A DNA stretch of 64,000 nt from Alkaliphilus metalliredigens QYMF (GCF_000016985.1 NC_009633.1:3329539-3393538); one strand, 5' to 3'; shown: positions 47,963-57,529, counted from the first letter of the stretch. The notes: a model not told the origin generated them from the letters alone. Translations and numbers: made by a program.

Positions 47963-48571
47963 CTAGCTAGCTTTTGGATCAGCTTTCAGATCAGCCTTAT
48001 CATCCCTAAAAACAAGTGTGCTCTCATTCATCTCATCGATGATCGCCAAGGATTCAATCCGCATGTTTTCAGCCCTTAACCGCTTTCCGCCTCCTTGAAA
48101 ACCCTTTTCGATCACAATCCCCGCACCTACTAAGTTTGCATTTGCTTGAACTACGATTTCTCTTAATCCTTGCAGTGCTTCTCCGTTGGCAAGAAAATCA
48201 TCAATGATTAAAATATTTTCTTTCTCATGTAAATATCTTTTAGAAACACGTATTTTATAGGCTTGTCCCTTTGTATAGGAATAAACCTCTCCTTCATAGG
48301 TATCTTGATCTAGATTTTTAGACTGTGTTTTTTTTGCAAATACTACAGGAACATTAAAGTATTGTGCTGCTATGGCTGCTATGGCAATACCAGAAACCTC
48401 TGCTGTTAAAATTTTGTCCACCTTTTCTCCCTGGAATCGTTTTTTTAATTCCTTCCCAATTTCATTGAGCAAAGGGATGTCCAATTGATGGTTTAAAAAA
48501 CTATCTACTTTTAGTACATTTCCCTTCTCTACCCTAGCTACTTCTCTAATTTGTTCTTTTAAAAGTTCCAT
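47963..48571 (-). CDS. xpt: Xanthine phosphoribosyltransferase
   Basis: 202-residue cytosolic purine salvage enzyme converting xanthine and PRPP to XMP. The PRPP-binding motif is [14 protein letters not shown], and the family features [23 protein letters not shown] and EKGFQGGG are present. The frame starts five codons earlier, but GAGGAGG lies before the internal ATG (MELLKEQ), giving 48571. Controlled by the guanine riboswitch just upstream. Confidence 0.92.
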   Translation of the reverse strand: MELLKEQIREVARVEKGNVLKVDSFLNHQLDIPLLNEIGKELKKRFQGEKVDKILTAEVSGIAIAAIAAQYFNVPVVFAKKTQSKNLDQDTYEGEVYSYTKGQAYKIRVSKRYLHEKENILIIDDFLANGEALQGLREIVVQANANLVGAGIVIEKGFQGGGKRLRAENMRIESLAIIDEMNESTLVFRDDKADLKADPKAS

Positions 48572-48614
48572 TTTTAGCCTCCTCATCTATACGATCGCAA
48601 TGGCATCTATACAT

Positions 48615-48647
48615 TAAAAAACCACGTAGTTTTTACACTACGAGGTT
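48615..48647 (-). terminator. Riboswitch expression-platform terminator
   Basis: Arms around AACC-CGTAGT / ACTACG-GGTT followed by TTTTTT on the minus strand, between the purine aptamer and xpt. The CTCGTAGT arm repeats bases of the aptamer P1 strand, consistent with switching between antiterminator and terminator. Confidence 0.8.
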
Positions 48648-48732
48648 TATAAGTTGAATTTCATACGCCAATAGGCCTGACAGAATAAGCACTTTATGCT
48701 TTTCTTTCCATTACCCTATTGCTTATTTAACC

Positions 48733-48799
48733 CTCGTAGTCAGACTGTTTACGGTAGTCTGGTAGAAACTTTTGGACCTTATTTCCAATGTTATACGAG
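48733..48799 (-). promoter_or_regulatory. Purine (guanine/xanthine) riboswitch aptamer
   Basis: 67 nt with the conserved core: P1 CTCGTATAAC / CTACGAG, P2 loop segment, central AAGTTTCTACCAGACTACCGTAAACAGTCTGACTACGAG-type pattern (48733-48770). The base pairing with the ligand is C (CTGACTACG), which marks guanine rather than adenine binding. Ligand binding is expected to shut off xpt by the terminator downstream. Confidence 0.92.
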
Positions 48800-48900
48800 A
48801 TGAATATTTAGTTTTTATAATTGGTGTTAAAGGTTATTCTACATGAATCCCATGGATAATGCAAGATTTTTATCAAAATGCCTTTACATTGGGGGCATAA

Positions 48901-48950
48901 GAAACCCCAGCCATCGTAACGTATCTGTTACGTTAAGGTCCTGGGGCTTG
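48901..48950 (-). terminator. Terminator of the opp operon
   Basis: Arms ACCCCAG / CTGGGGC with inner CGTAACG / CGTTA pairing; on the minus strand it lies 24 bp past the oppF stop, and the arms also suit the opposite direction. The T run is short. Confidence 0.6.
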
Positions 48951-48973
48951 AAAACAATAAAAATCAATAGTCA

Positions 48974-49990
48974 CTAAACAGCTGTTGGTTTTAATTTTAA
49001 TTCGTCTTCTGCATAAATACAGGCACTATATTGCTTATCTCTTCTTTCAATTAGTGTATGATCGCATTTATTACATGCCTCAGTGGCATAGGGGCAACGG
49101 GGAGTAAATCGACATCCCTCAGGTAAATTAATTTGATCTGGTGCTTCGTCATCAATCTCAATCCTTACTTTTTTATGGTCAGGATCCGCCACTGGAACTG
49201 CTGACAACAGTACCTTCGTGTAAGGATGCTGTGGATTGTCTATGACTTCATTGGCATTGCCAATCTCTACTATTTTTCCCAAATACATAATAGCAATTCT
49301 GTCACATAAATATTTAATGGTGGATAAATCATGGGATACGTATAGCATTGTTAATCCCATATCCTTTCTTAATCGCTTTAATAGGTTTAATATATCAGCA
49401 CGTATGGACACATCTAGCATTGACACTGGCTCATCTGCCACTAAAAACTTAGGATTCATGACAATCCCCCTGGCAATGGCCACCCTTTGTCTTTGTCCCC
49501 CACTAAGCTCATGGGGATAACGATGAACATAGTGCTCTGCTGGCTTTAGCTCTGCAATTTCAAGGGCCTCGATGACCCTTTCATAAATCAGGTCCTTCCC
49601 CTTCATTCCATGAATTTTAAGGGGCTCTGCAATTGTTTCTAGTATGGTAAACCTAGGGTTCAGGGTTTCATATGGATCCTGAAAGATCATCTGCACTTCC
49701 TTACGGAAACGCTTATCCTCTACCTTGGATTTCGTCATAAAATCATGACCATCAAAGATAATTTCTCCTTCGGTTGTTTCCTGTAGCCTAACTAAAATTT
49801 CTCCAGTTGTGGTTTTTCCAGATCCACTCTCTCCTGCTAATCCTAAAATTTCTCCCTGATGTATCTCAAAGGAGATATCATCAATTGCTTTCACATAGCT
49901 TTTATCTTTACTAAAAATATCCTTTATCCCTTTGTTAATTGGATAATATTTTTTTAGATTTTTGACTTTAATTAAAGGTTCTTTATTCAT
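48974..49990 (-). CDS. oppF: Peptide ABC importer ATPase OppF-like
   Basis: 338 residues: Walker A GESGSGKTT, signature LSGGQRQRVAIARGIVM, Walker B FLVADEPVSMLD, and the C-terminal oligo_HPY region with the Cys pattern of Opp/Dpp ATPases (CRFTPRCPYATEACNKCD), which in relatives binds an Fe-S cluster. Its start codon overlaps the oppD stop. Last gene of the oppABCDF operon. Confidence 0.9.
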   Translation of the reverse strand: MNKEPLIKVKNLKKYYPINKGIKDIFSKDKSYVKAIDDISFEIHQGEILGLAGESGSGKTTTGEILVRLQETTEGEIIFDGHDFMTKSKVEDKRFRKEVQMIFQDPYETLNPRFTILETIAEPLKIHGMKGKDLIYERVIEALEIAELKPAEHYVHRYPHELSGGQRQRVAIARGIVMNPKFLVADEPVSMLDVSIRADILNLLKRLRKDMGLTMLYVSHDLSTIKYLCDRIAIMYLGKIVEIGNANEVIDNPQHPYTKVLLSAVPVADPDHKKVRIEIDDEAPDQINLPEGCRFTPRCPYATEACNKCDHTLIERRDKQYSACIYAEDELKLKPTAV

Positions 49991-51033
49991 TATTCCCCAC
50001 CTTTCATTTCCTCGATGAGTCGATTACGAACAGTTTGCCATGTTTCATTTTTCTTGGCCTTTTCCCTGAATTCCTCTACTCTTTCAGGATAATGACAAGC
50101 AATTAAGTGCTCTTCTCCAACCTCTATCAGTTCAGGAATCTCATTTTGGCAAAGCTCTGTTCTAAAGGGACAACGCTGTTGAAATCTACAGCCAAATTGT
50201 TTTTCCATTAGGTTAGGAGGTGCCCCAGGAATAGAAATTAACTCTTCCCCAATGTCTTTAATACTTGGAAACGCATTTTGCAGTCCAAGGGAATAAGGAT
50301 GATATGGGGTCTTAAAAAACACCTTGGTACTCACTTTCTCCATCACTTTGCCCCCATACATAACAATAATTGTTTCGCAGATTTCTGAAACAACAGAAAT
50401 ATCATGGGTAATAAACACCATAGAACTGTTCATTTTTTTCTGGATATCAACTATCTGAAATAAAATTTTATCTTGAACCACAACATCTAAAGCCGTTGTC
50501 GGTTCATCTGCTATAATCAAACTAGGATTTAGGGTTAAGGCCATGGCTATAATTGCTCTTTGCTTCATTCCACCACTCATTTGGTGGGGATAGCTTTTTA
50601 ATCGTTTCCCCTCAAGTCCTATAATTTTAAATACTTCTTCTGCTCTTTTGTACGCCTCTGCCTTTGTGGCATTGCTATGGGCACGAATTCCTTCTATGAT
50701 CTGGTCTCCCACAGTATACACAGGATTTAATGCATTCATTGCACTTTGAGAAATCATGGCAATCTCATTCAATCGTAGCTTTCTAATTTCTTCCTTGCTC
50801 TTTTTAACGATATCTTCACCTTTAAAAATAATCTCTCCAGCACTAATACTACCATTATCAGGCAATAATCTCATGATGGATTTGGCTAAAGTCGTTTTAC
50901 CACAACCACTTTCACCAACTAAACCGATACTTTCGCCTTCCTTTAAAGAAAAAGAAACGTTATCGATGGCTTTCAGGGTTCCTTCTTCTGTGACATACTC
51001 AATATCTAAGTTTTTCACTTCTAACAAATTCAT
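49990..51033 (-). CDS. oppD: Peptide ABC importer ATPase OppD-like
   Basis: 347 residues: Walker A GESGCGKTT, signature MSGGMKQRAIIAMAL, Walker B LIIADEPTTALD, and the C-terminal oligo_HPY region (CRFQQRCPFRTELC). Together with OppF it forms the ATPase heterodimer. It follows oppC by two bases and touches oppF. Confidence 0.9.
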   Translation of the reverse strand: MNLLEVKNLDIEYVTEEGTLKAIDNVSFSLKEGESIGLVGESGCGKTTLAKSIMRLLPDNGSISAGEIIFKGEDIVKKSKEEIRKLRLNEIAMISQSAMNALNPVYTVGDQIIEGIRAHSNATKAEAYKRAEEVFKIIGLEGKRLKSYPHQMSGGMKQRAIIAMALTLNPSLIIADEPTTALDVVVQDKILFQIVDIQKKMNSSMVFITHDISVVSEICETIIVMYGGKVMEKVSTKVFFKTPYHPYSLGLQNAFPSIKDIGEELISIPGAPPNLMEKQFGCRFQQRCPFRTELCQNEIPELIEVGEEHLIACHYPERVEEFREKAKKNETWQTVRNRLIEEMKGGE

Positions 51034-51035
51034 CT

Positions 51036-51962
51036 TTATCGCCTCCGTAGTCTAGGATCAACAATTTCCTCCAGTGCTCTCGCCACAAAGAAAATAGAAA
51101 CCAATAGTAGTACAATTGCTATCCCTGGGGGAGCAGTCCACCACCAAGCATTTCTTGAATTCCCTGTTAAAAAGTTAATATGAAGTATCTGACCCCAGCT
51201 TGCTTTGTTTGGATCACCAAATCCTAAAAAGGCAATACTTGCTTCTGCCATGATGGCAAAGTTTACCATAAAGGCCATTTCCAATAGAATAAGAGGAATG
51301 ACATTCGGCAAGATATATTTAAACATAATTCTTGTATGTCCAGCACCGGTAACCTTTGCTGCCTTAATAAAAGGTCTTTTGGCAATAGACAACACCTGTG
51401 AACGAACTAATCTGGCCACTGTTCTCCAGGATAGCATGGAGACGGCTAAAATAACATTCCACATACTTGGTTTTAAAACTGCGGCTAGTACAATGACAAA
51501 GGGGATAAAAGGAATGGCATAGAAAAAGTCTACAATCCGCATTAATATTGCATCAACAATTCCCCCAAAATAACCCGCTATAATTCCAACCGTTGCCCCT
51601 ACAAATGTAACCAGAAGAGCGGCTAATATGCCTACGGTCAAGGCAGTCCTTGTTCCTAGTATTACTTGACTATATATATCTCTACCAACATCTGTTGTTC
51701 CAAGCCAGTGGGCTGCCGATGGTGGTTCTAATCTTCTAATTTGGCCTTCTTCATTATAATGACGTAGCCTCGGTTCATGGGGCGCAATAGAATCCGAAAA
51801 AATACCAATCATAATAAAACAGACTAACAAAATGGCACCGAAAAGCGCTAGTTTGTCTTTTTTTAGATTTTTGAGAAACAAGCTACCAATTCCTTGACTA
51901 TTCTTCTTGGGTTCTATCATTGCAGGTTTTTTCTCCGGTGTTACATCGATGGCTTTACCCAT
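51036..51962 (-). CDS. oppC: Peptide ABC importer permease OppC-like
   Basis: 308 residues with the N-terminal OppC segment, six helices, and the conserved HWLGTTDVGRDIYSQVILGTR and EAA-region (KAAKVTGAGHTRIMFKYILP). ATG after GAGGTGAGG. Pairs with OppB to form the membrane channel. Confidence 0.9.
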   Translation of the reverse strand: MGKAIDVTPEKKPAMIEPKKNSQGIGSLFLKNLKKDKLALFGAILLVCFIMIGIFSDSIAPHEPRLRHYNEEGQIRRLEPPSAAHWLGTTDVGRDIYSQVILGTRTALTVGILAALLVTFVGATVGIIAGYFGGIVDAILMRIVDFFYAIPFIPFVIVLAAVLKPSMWNVILAVSMLSWRTVARLVRSQVLSIAKRPFIKAAKVTGAGHTRIMFKYILPNVIPLILLEMAFMVNFAIMAEASIAFLGFGDPNKASWGQILHINFLTGNSRNAWWWTAPPGIAIVLLLVSIFFVARALEEIVDPRLRRR

Positions 51963-51992
51963 ACTTCCTCACCTCTCTTTTTACATTTTCTA

Positions 51993-52964
51993 TTATTTGT
52001 ATGAAATCCTTGGATCTAGTACAGCATATAAGATATCTGCCACCAGGTTCATCATCATCAACATAGCAGAGATAATAATAAAGGCTCCCTGTGCCAAGGG
52101 ATAGTCACGTCTTGTCACGGCTTGAACAATTTCTCTACCTAAACCTGGCCAACTGAAAACATACTCGATTAAAACCTGTCCACCTATGGCAGACCCGATA
52201 AATAATGCCCCTGCAGTCACCACTGGTAACAAAGCATTACGTGCAGCATGCTTATATAAAATCGTTCTTTCTTTCAGTCCTTTGGCCTTGGCCATTTCGA
52301 TATAATCCTCTGATAAAACCTCTAACATACTATTTCTCATAATCAATAACGGCGTTGCAATGAAATACAGTCCCGCTACTAAGGATGGTAAAATTAAATG
52401 TCTCAGAAAGTCTAGGTTTAAAAATATCTCCGCAAATGTGTCCCCAGTGTATCCTGAGGTTCTCATCCCTTGGGCTGGGACCCAGCGAAGCTTTGCAGCG
52501 AAAAGTAAAATCATCATCAGACCCACCCAAAATGTAGGGGCCGAACGAAAAATTAAAGAAAAGGTGATTCCCGCGGACTCTAGCTTACTCCCTCTTTTCC
52601 AAGCCATCCAGGCCCCGCCGAAAATTCCGATAATATACGAAAATATCATGGCTGTAAGCATTAAAATAAGTGTTGCTGGTAATCTTTCCCCGATTAGACT
52701 CATCACTGGTCTTCCATAAAAATATGAATTACCAAAATCTAATCTAACTAAGTCCTTCATGAAAATTGTATATTGCACCCACTTACTGTCATTAAATCCA
52801 TATCGTTCTCTCGCAATTTCCCTGGCTTCCGGAGGCATTGAGGGATCCACAATATATGCCGTTGCATCTCCAGGCATTGCCCTAAATAAGAAAAAAATCA
52901 TTGTTGCAATCAAAAGTATCATTACAGTCATGATTCCCACTCGTCTTGCTATATATTTTAACAT
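51993..52964 (-). CDS. oppB: Peptide ABC importer permease OppB-like
   Basis: 323 residues, six helices, with the DppB/OppB landmarks YGFNDSKWVQYTIFMKDLVR, MRNSMLEVLSEDYIEMAKAK and GSAIGGQVLIEYVFSWPGLG. ATG with AGGAAAGGA upstream, 104 bp after the binding-protein gene, with a stable hairpin in the gap. Confidence 0.9.
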   Translation of the reverse strand: MLKYIARRVGIMTVMILLIATMIFFLFRAMPGDATAYIVDPSMPPEAREIARERYGFNDSKWVQYTIFMKDLVRLDFGNSYFYGRPVMSLIGERLPATLILMLTAMIFSYIIGIFGGAWMAWKRGSKLESAGITFSLIFRSAPTFWVGLMMILLFAAKLRWVPAQGMRTSGYTGDTFAEIFLNLDFLRHLILPSLVAGLYFIATPLLIMRNSMLEVLSEDYIEMAKAKGLKERTILYKHAARNALLPVVTAGALFIGSAIGGQVLIEYVFSWPGLGREIVQAVTRRDYPLAQGAFIIISAMLMMMNLVADILYAVLDPRISYK

Positions 52965-52990
52965 TAGACACCATCCTTTCCTGTTAAAAT

Positions 52991-53032
52991 CTCAAGCATA
53001 AAAGTCGAAGCAATCTCGACTTTTATGTTTGA
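52991..53032 (-). promoter_or_regulatory. Intercistronic hairpin between oppA and oppB
   Basis: Eighteen-base arms CTCAAGCATAAAAGTCGA and its complement (one G-T pair), six-base loop. On the minus strand it is followed by ATTTTAAC, a poor T run, so it probably allows partial readthrough or protects the oppA mRNA end, giving more binding protein than permease. Confidence 0.7.
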
Positions 53033-53067
53033 GTAGTATGATCTAGTGTTATTAAATTATTTTTGGT

Positions 53068-54726
53068 TTATTGCTTTGGCATACGCAATCTACCATTACT
53101 ATCCCAAGTAAATCCTGCTTCTGCTAAAATCTCTCTAGCTCTTTCAGGGTTATACTCATCATAGATTGGTACTGCAGGATTATGCCAGAAGTCATTGGCA
53201 TCGTTGATGACCAGGCCGCCACCTCCACGTCCACCGTAACCATTTAGATGAACATCTACTGCTAAGTCATAATCAACTAAATGTGCTGTTGCAATTCTGA
53301 AATCCTTATTACCAAATGGAGCTCGATCAGCATTCATTCCTAAGTAGAAGAATCCAATATCTTTTACTTCGGTTAATTCTAAATGATCGTATTTTCCACC
53401 TTCATTGTTAGCTACTTGTTCAATATGAGCTGGTACTAAGTCATAGGATACCATATCGATATCGCCAAGCTCTAATGCTGTTAATACACCTTCTGGTGAA
53501 GCAAAGATATTGAATATATAGCCATCAATTTTAGCAGGCTCATAGAAATCTTTATTTGTTGTTGCAACTAGTTCTTCACCTGGTCTAAAGTTCTCAAATA
53601 TAAATGGTCCACTTCCTATTGGATGTGAATTTGGATCATTTCTTTGGTCATCCATTTGCTCCCAAATATGTTGAGGAAGAATTGGAATTTGTGTTAATGT
53701 GGTTGTAATAAATGGTGCATATGGTGTGACTAAATTAAATCTAACTGTGGTTTCATCAATGATTTCAATACTTTCAATTGGCTCTAAGAAAGACATAAAA
53801 TATTCTACGTTGTTATTAATGAAAGCTTCGTAGCTAAATTTAACATCCTCTACCTTCACTGGCTCGCCATCATGGAAGGCCATTCCTTCCCTTAGATGCA
53901 CATCGATTGTGTTATCATCAACGATATCCCATCCTGATGCTGCCGCTGGAACTGGTTCGATCTCAGGGCTTAGTCTTACTAACTTATCGTAGATTAAACG
54001 TAGGTTTCTCCACTCATATACACTTCTTGCACCCATTGGGTTTAATGTATCTAGGTTGATATTACTTGCAACTTTTAAGATTGTTTCATTTGTTAATGGC
54101 TCAATAATCATAGGAGTCCATTCGTTGAAAAGACCTTCTCCAGGAATATTCTCAACTGTTTGGAACTTCTCTGTATTGTAAACCTGGACATTAGCACGTG
54201 AATATAAAGTAATTCTAGGTACATCCTGTGCTAATATTTCCTGTGCTTGGAATACCAGCTCACGTCTTTTTGTAATGTCCATTTCTTGTCTTTGTGCGTC
54301 AGCTAGAACGTCAAATGCAGGATTCCTATACTTTTCTGTGTTATTTCCACCTGCGTCTGCGTTATTAGAATGATTAATAGAGTGGATAAACATATCTGGG
54401 TCTAATCTTTCTACTCTACCTGACCATCCAATGGTGTATGCATCGTAGTCACTTTCATCACCATAAATGGTATCGATCAATACTGCAAAATCTGTTGGTT
54501 CCGCTTGAATTTCAACACCAAGCGCTCTTAATTCTTCCACAACCTCATTGGCCATTTCATAGTTCACCATATTCGCTTCTGGTAGTGAACTTAAAATTGT
54601 AATGGATGGCACTAACTCACCATGTTCATCATCGCCCTCAGCGACTGTTTCGCCACCGCCACCTCCACAAGCTGTCAGTAGCAATAAAACAGCCATCATT
54701 AAACTTAACACTAATTTCTTTTTCAT
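53068..54726 (-). CDS. oppA: Family-5 peptide-binding lipoprotein, circularly permuted
   Basis: 552-residue lipoprotein (signal to LLLTAC, then a glycine run) of solute-binding family 5. The domain order is abnormal. Residues about 42-200 (ITILSSLPEANMVNYEMANE, DYDAYTIGWSG, RNPAFDVLADAQRQE, FQAQEILAQDVPRITLYS) correspond to the usual C-terminal lobe. Next comes the usual mature N-terminus (INLDTLNPMGARSVYEWRNL, LVRLSPEIEPVPAAASGWDI, FHDGEPVKVEDVKFSYEAF), running to NPERAREILAEAGFTWDSNG and the stop. In normal members that last segment is joined directly to the ITI... segment. So all parts are present but permuted. It starts after AAGGGGG and has its own promoter; the peptide specificity is unknown. 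Confidence 0.88.
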   Translation of the reverse strand: MKKKLVLSLMMAVLLLLTACGGGGGETVAEGDDEHGELVPSITILSSLPEANMVNYEMANEVVEELRALGVEIQAEPTDFAVLIDTIYGDESDYDAYTIGWSGRVERLDPDMFIHSINHSNNADAGGNNTEKYRNPAFDVLADAQRQEMDITKRRELVFQAQEILAQDVPRITLYSRANVQVYNTEKFQTVENIPGEGLFNEWTPMIIEPLTNETILKVASNINLDTLNPMGARSVYEWRNLRLIYDKLVRLSPEIEPVPAAASGWDIVDDNTIDVHLREGMAFHDGEPVKVEDVKFSYEAFINNNVEYFMSFLEPIESIEIIDETTVRFNLVTPYAPFITTTLTQIPILPQHIWEQMDDQRNDPNSHPIGSGPFIFENFRPGEELVATTNKDFYEPAKIDGYIFNIFASPEGVLTALELGDIDMVSYDLVPAHIEQVANNEGGKYDHLELTEVKDIGFFYLGMNADRAPFGNKDFRIATAHLVDYDLAVDVHLNGYGGRGGGGLVINDANDFWHNPAVPIYDEYNPERAREILAEAGFTWDSNGRLRMPKQ

Positions 54727-54789
54727 AACAATCCCCCTTAAATAAGAATTTTTTGAATATCTGAATATTTTTACAAATTATTGTCTATA

Positions 54790-54818
54790 ATCTTATCCCA
54801 ACTTATAAATTTTGTCAA
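54790..54818 (-). promoter_or_regulatory. Promoter of the opp operon
   Basis: Minus strand TTGACA (54818-54813), 17-bp spacer, TAAGAT (54795-54790), about 60 bp before the binding-protein start. Confidence 0.7.
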
Positions 54819-54884
54819 TTATATCTAAATATTTATACGTCTTATACATTTTATATGTATTTAAAAAACATTGTATAAAAAATT

Positions 54885-54914
54885 AACAAGTGTTTGCATT
54901 TGCCCACACTTGTT
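54885..54914 (-). terminator. Terminator of iorAB
   Basis: Nine-base perfect arms AACAAGTGT / ACACTTGTT; on the minus strand followed by AATTTTTTATAC. Downstream of iorB. Confidence 0.8.
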
Positions 54915-54950
54915 ATTCTAGTCCTATGATTTTTATACAGCTCACGTTAT

Positions 54951-54996
54951 ATTATGCAGTCTTTTCACCTTTTATTATGCAGTTTTTTCACGTTTT
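54951..54996. repeat. Tandem repeat of 23 bp, two units
   Basis: ATTATGCAGTCTTTTCACCT and ATTATGCAGTTTTTTCACGT repeat with period 23 just after the iorB stop. Confidence 0.7.
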
Positions 54997-55569
54997 TTAC
55001 CCCTGATATACATACCCTAAGTCAAATGCCTGCATATTTAAATCAATGGCTTTTTCTGGTACATTATCCTTAATGGTTTCCTTCCATGTCTCCACTTTAA
55101 TTTCCAAGTGCTTTGCCAGGATACCTAAGAGCATGACATTAGCCACTTGTTTTTTCCCTAGATTTTTTGCTTCTTCAAAGGCATTGATTTCAATTACATT
55201 CATGTTGGCTTTTAGATCTTCAATGGCAACCTCAGGGTATTCTTCCTTTTCCTGCTGAACAATGGTGGGATAAAACCGCTTTGAGTTCATAATGATCAGC
55301 CCATCATCCCTTAGCTTAGCGCTCCATCTCAAGGCCTCCAGGGGCTCCATCGCCACCAGTATATCTCCCTCTCCTGGTCGAATATTAGGTGAAAATATCT
55401 TTTTACCAATTCGAACATTTCCCCAGACCATCCCCCCCCTTTGTGATAGTCCCACAACATCATTGCTTTTAATATCAAAATCATCCTTCATGGCTGCTTG
55501 GGAGATGATTCGAGTCATCAGGATCAGCCCTTGTCCACCGACTCCTGCAAACATAATATTTTTTATCAA
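54997..55569 (-). CDS. iorB: Indolepyruvate:ferredoxin oxidoreductase beta subunit
   Basis: About 190-residue gamma/beta-type subunit of 2-oxoacid oxidoreductases (IMFAGVGGQGLILMTRIISQ, SNDVVGLSQRGGMVWGNVRI). With IorA it oxidises aryl pyruvates from aromatic amino acids to acyl-CoA, reducing ferredoxin. The frame opens far upstream inside iorA; the real start is probably TTG at 55569, one base after the iorA stop, with AAGGAGG within the last iorA codons, so the genes are translationally coupled. Confidence 0.88.
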   Translation of the reverse strand: MIKNIMFAGVGGQGLILMTRIISQAAMKDDFDIKSNDVVGLSQRGGMVWGNVRIGKKIFSPNIRPGEGDILVAMEPLEALRWSAKLRDDGLIIMNSKRFYPTIVQQEKEEYPEVAIEDLKANMNVIEINAFEEAKNLGKKQVANVMLLGILAKHLEIKVETWKETIKDNVPEKAIDLNMQAFDLGYVYQG

Positions 55570-55570
55570 T

Positions 55571-57385
55571 TTATTCACCCTCCTTCTCTGAAGCCTTTGA
55601 TGACTTAATGGCATTGACAGGGCAAACCTGGGCACAGACACTACATCCAACACACATATCTTTATCAATAGATGATTTAAGCTTTTCAATTCCTTCATAT
55701 TCAATCATTCTAAGGGGTGGACAGTTTGTTCGAATACAAGCCCGACAACTAATACATATTTTAGGATCCACATAGAAATATGGTTTTTCAAGGTTATATC
55801 GTAGTGCACAGGGACCATTAACCACAATGATGGACAATCCTTCGTAGGCAATCTCCTCTTTAAAAAGCTTCTCTGCCGCTTTATAGTCATATTGATTGAT
55901 TTCTTTAATACGATCAAATCCCATGGTCTCTAATAATGTTTTAATGCCCACTCTCATGTCATCTCTTTCATTGTAGAGCCCAGAGCTTCCATTATGCTGT
56001 CCTCCAGTCATGGCAGTAGTTCGGTTGTCTAATACAATGAATGTCATATTTTCATTATCCTTCTTTTGATGCAATAAATTCACAAAGGTCGGTAATCCCG
56101 AGTGGAAAAATGTGCCATCTCCAATCACCGTCACCAGTGGTTCCTCTTCCTTTGTCAATGACATTGCCTTACGAATTCCCTTTGTCATCCCAATACTGGC
56201 TCCCATACTGATGATGGAATTCGATTGTTCAAAGGGAAACAGCGCTGCCAAGGAGTAACAACCAATATCCCCTACTACCACCTTCGCTTTAGATTTTTTC
56301 AGTATATCGAAGGTTGGTCTATGGGGACAGCCTGTGCAAAATAAAGGAGGTCTTGACACAGTTTCTACAAATCGTTTAGAACCTTCTGGTTTGTTTTTTA
56401 ATAAACCAGCTTGATAGAGTCCTTCTTCAATATCCGGTACATCCAATTCACCTGTATACTCAAAGTATTTTTTTCCTTCACATTCAATGCCCATCAACTT
56501 CAATTCGTTTTCAATAAAAGGCATCATTTCTTCAATGACAATGATTCGCTTATATTGACTGGTGATTTCCTTAGCTCGCTTTTTAGAGATGGGATAAACC
56601 AGACCTAGTTTCCAAATGCTGGCCTCCGGTTCTACTTCTTTTAAATTGTAATAAACAAGCCCAGAGGTGATGAGTAATGTGTCACTTCCCTGCTTTTCTT
56701 CTAAAGTGTTTAATTCAGTATCATAGGCGTACTCCTCGAGTTTTTGCAATCGTTCCTTCATGAACATTTGTGCTCTTCGGGAACCAGGCGGAATCATGCA
56801 AAACTTTTCTTTACTTCGATTAATCCCCTTGGACTTCACTTCTTGCCGATCCTCTAATACAACCACACTACGGCTGTGACAAAGACGACTTGTAATCCTT
56901 AAAAGCATGGGTATTTCAAAGTGCTCACTAATTTCCAATGCTTTTTTTGTATAATCCTTTGCTTCTTGACTATCGGAGGGATCTAAAATTCCCAAATGAG
57001 CAAACTTACCTAAAACACGATTATCCTGCTCATTCTGAGAGCTAGCCAATCCAGGGTCATCTCCAGTGACCAGTAAAAAACCGCCATTGGTAGGGGTTAA
57101 GGTAAATGTCATCAATGGGTCCGCTGCAATATTGACCCCTACATGCTTCATTGAAACCATGGCCCTAGCTCCTGAAAAAGATCCTCCAATGCCCACTTCT
57201 AATGCGACTTTTTCATTAGTGGAAAACTCTCCGTAAATTTCTTCATATACTTTGGTCTTTTCAAGAATCTCCACTGTTGGTGAGCCAGGATAACTGGAAG
57301 CAACCACCCCTCCTGCCTCATAAAACCCTCTTGCAATGGCTTCATTCCCAGTTAATGCTCTTTTTTCTCCCGCTTTTCCATCCAT
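55571..57385 (-). CDS. iorA: Indolepyruvate:ferredoxin oxidoreductase alpha subunit
   Basis: 604 residues: N-terminal pyruvate-oxidoreductase-type domain (GNEAIARGFYEAGGVVASSY), thiamine diphosphate-binding domain (GDIGCYSLAALFPF; VIGDGTFFHSGLP ... LDNRTTAMTGGQ), and a C-terminal ferredoxin domain with two cysteine sets (CISCRACIRTNCPP, CVGCSVCAQVCPV). Amino-acid fermentation enzyme, cytosolic, oxygen sensitive. ATG after AAAGG. First gene of iorAB. Confidence 0.92.
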   Translation of the reverse strand: MDGKAGEKRALTGNEAIARGFYEAGGVVASSYPGSPTVEILEKTKVYEEIYGEFSTNEKVALEVGIGGSFSGARAMVSMKHVGVNIAADPLMTFTLTPTNGGFLLVTGDDPGLASSQNEQDNRVLGKFAHLGILDPSDSQEAKDYTKKALEISEHFEIPMLLRITSRLCHSRSVVVLEDRQEVKSKGINRSKEKFCMIPPGSRRAQMFMKERLQKLEEYAYDTELNTLEEKQGSDTLLITSGLVYYNLKEVEPEASIWKLGLVYPISKKRAKEITSQYKRIIVIEEMMPFIENELKLMGIECEGKKYFEYTGELDVPDIEEGLYQAGLLKNKPEGSKRFVETVSRPPLFCTGCPHRPTFDILKKSKAKVVVGDIGCYSLAALFPFEQSNSIISMGASIGMTKGIRKAMSLTKEEEPLVTVIGDGTFFHSGLPTFVNLLHQKKDNENMTFIVLDNRTTAMTGGQHNGSSGLYNERDDMRVGIKTLLETMGFDRIKEINQYDYKAAEKLFKEEIAYEGLSIIVVNGPCALRYNLEKPYFYVDPKICISCRACIRTNCPPLRMIEYEGIEKLKSSIDKDMCVGCSVCAQVCPVNAIKSSKASEKEGE

Positions 57386-57529
57386 TTAATCACGCCTTTC
57401 ATTTTCTCTACTATAGATAAATAGACCCATCCCTTCGTTCTTTCCTCATGTATTAGTATTGACAGCTATTGATTTTCTATTTGATTTAAGCAAAATATTA
57501 ATTGAAAATACTGAATTTATAAGATCCTG

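Noticed and set aside
54951-54996. Start of a CRISPR array
   Set aside because: Only two imperfect 23-bp units without spacers and no cas genes in the window.
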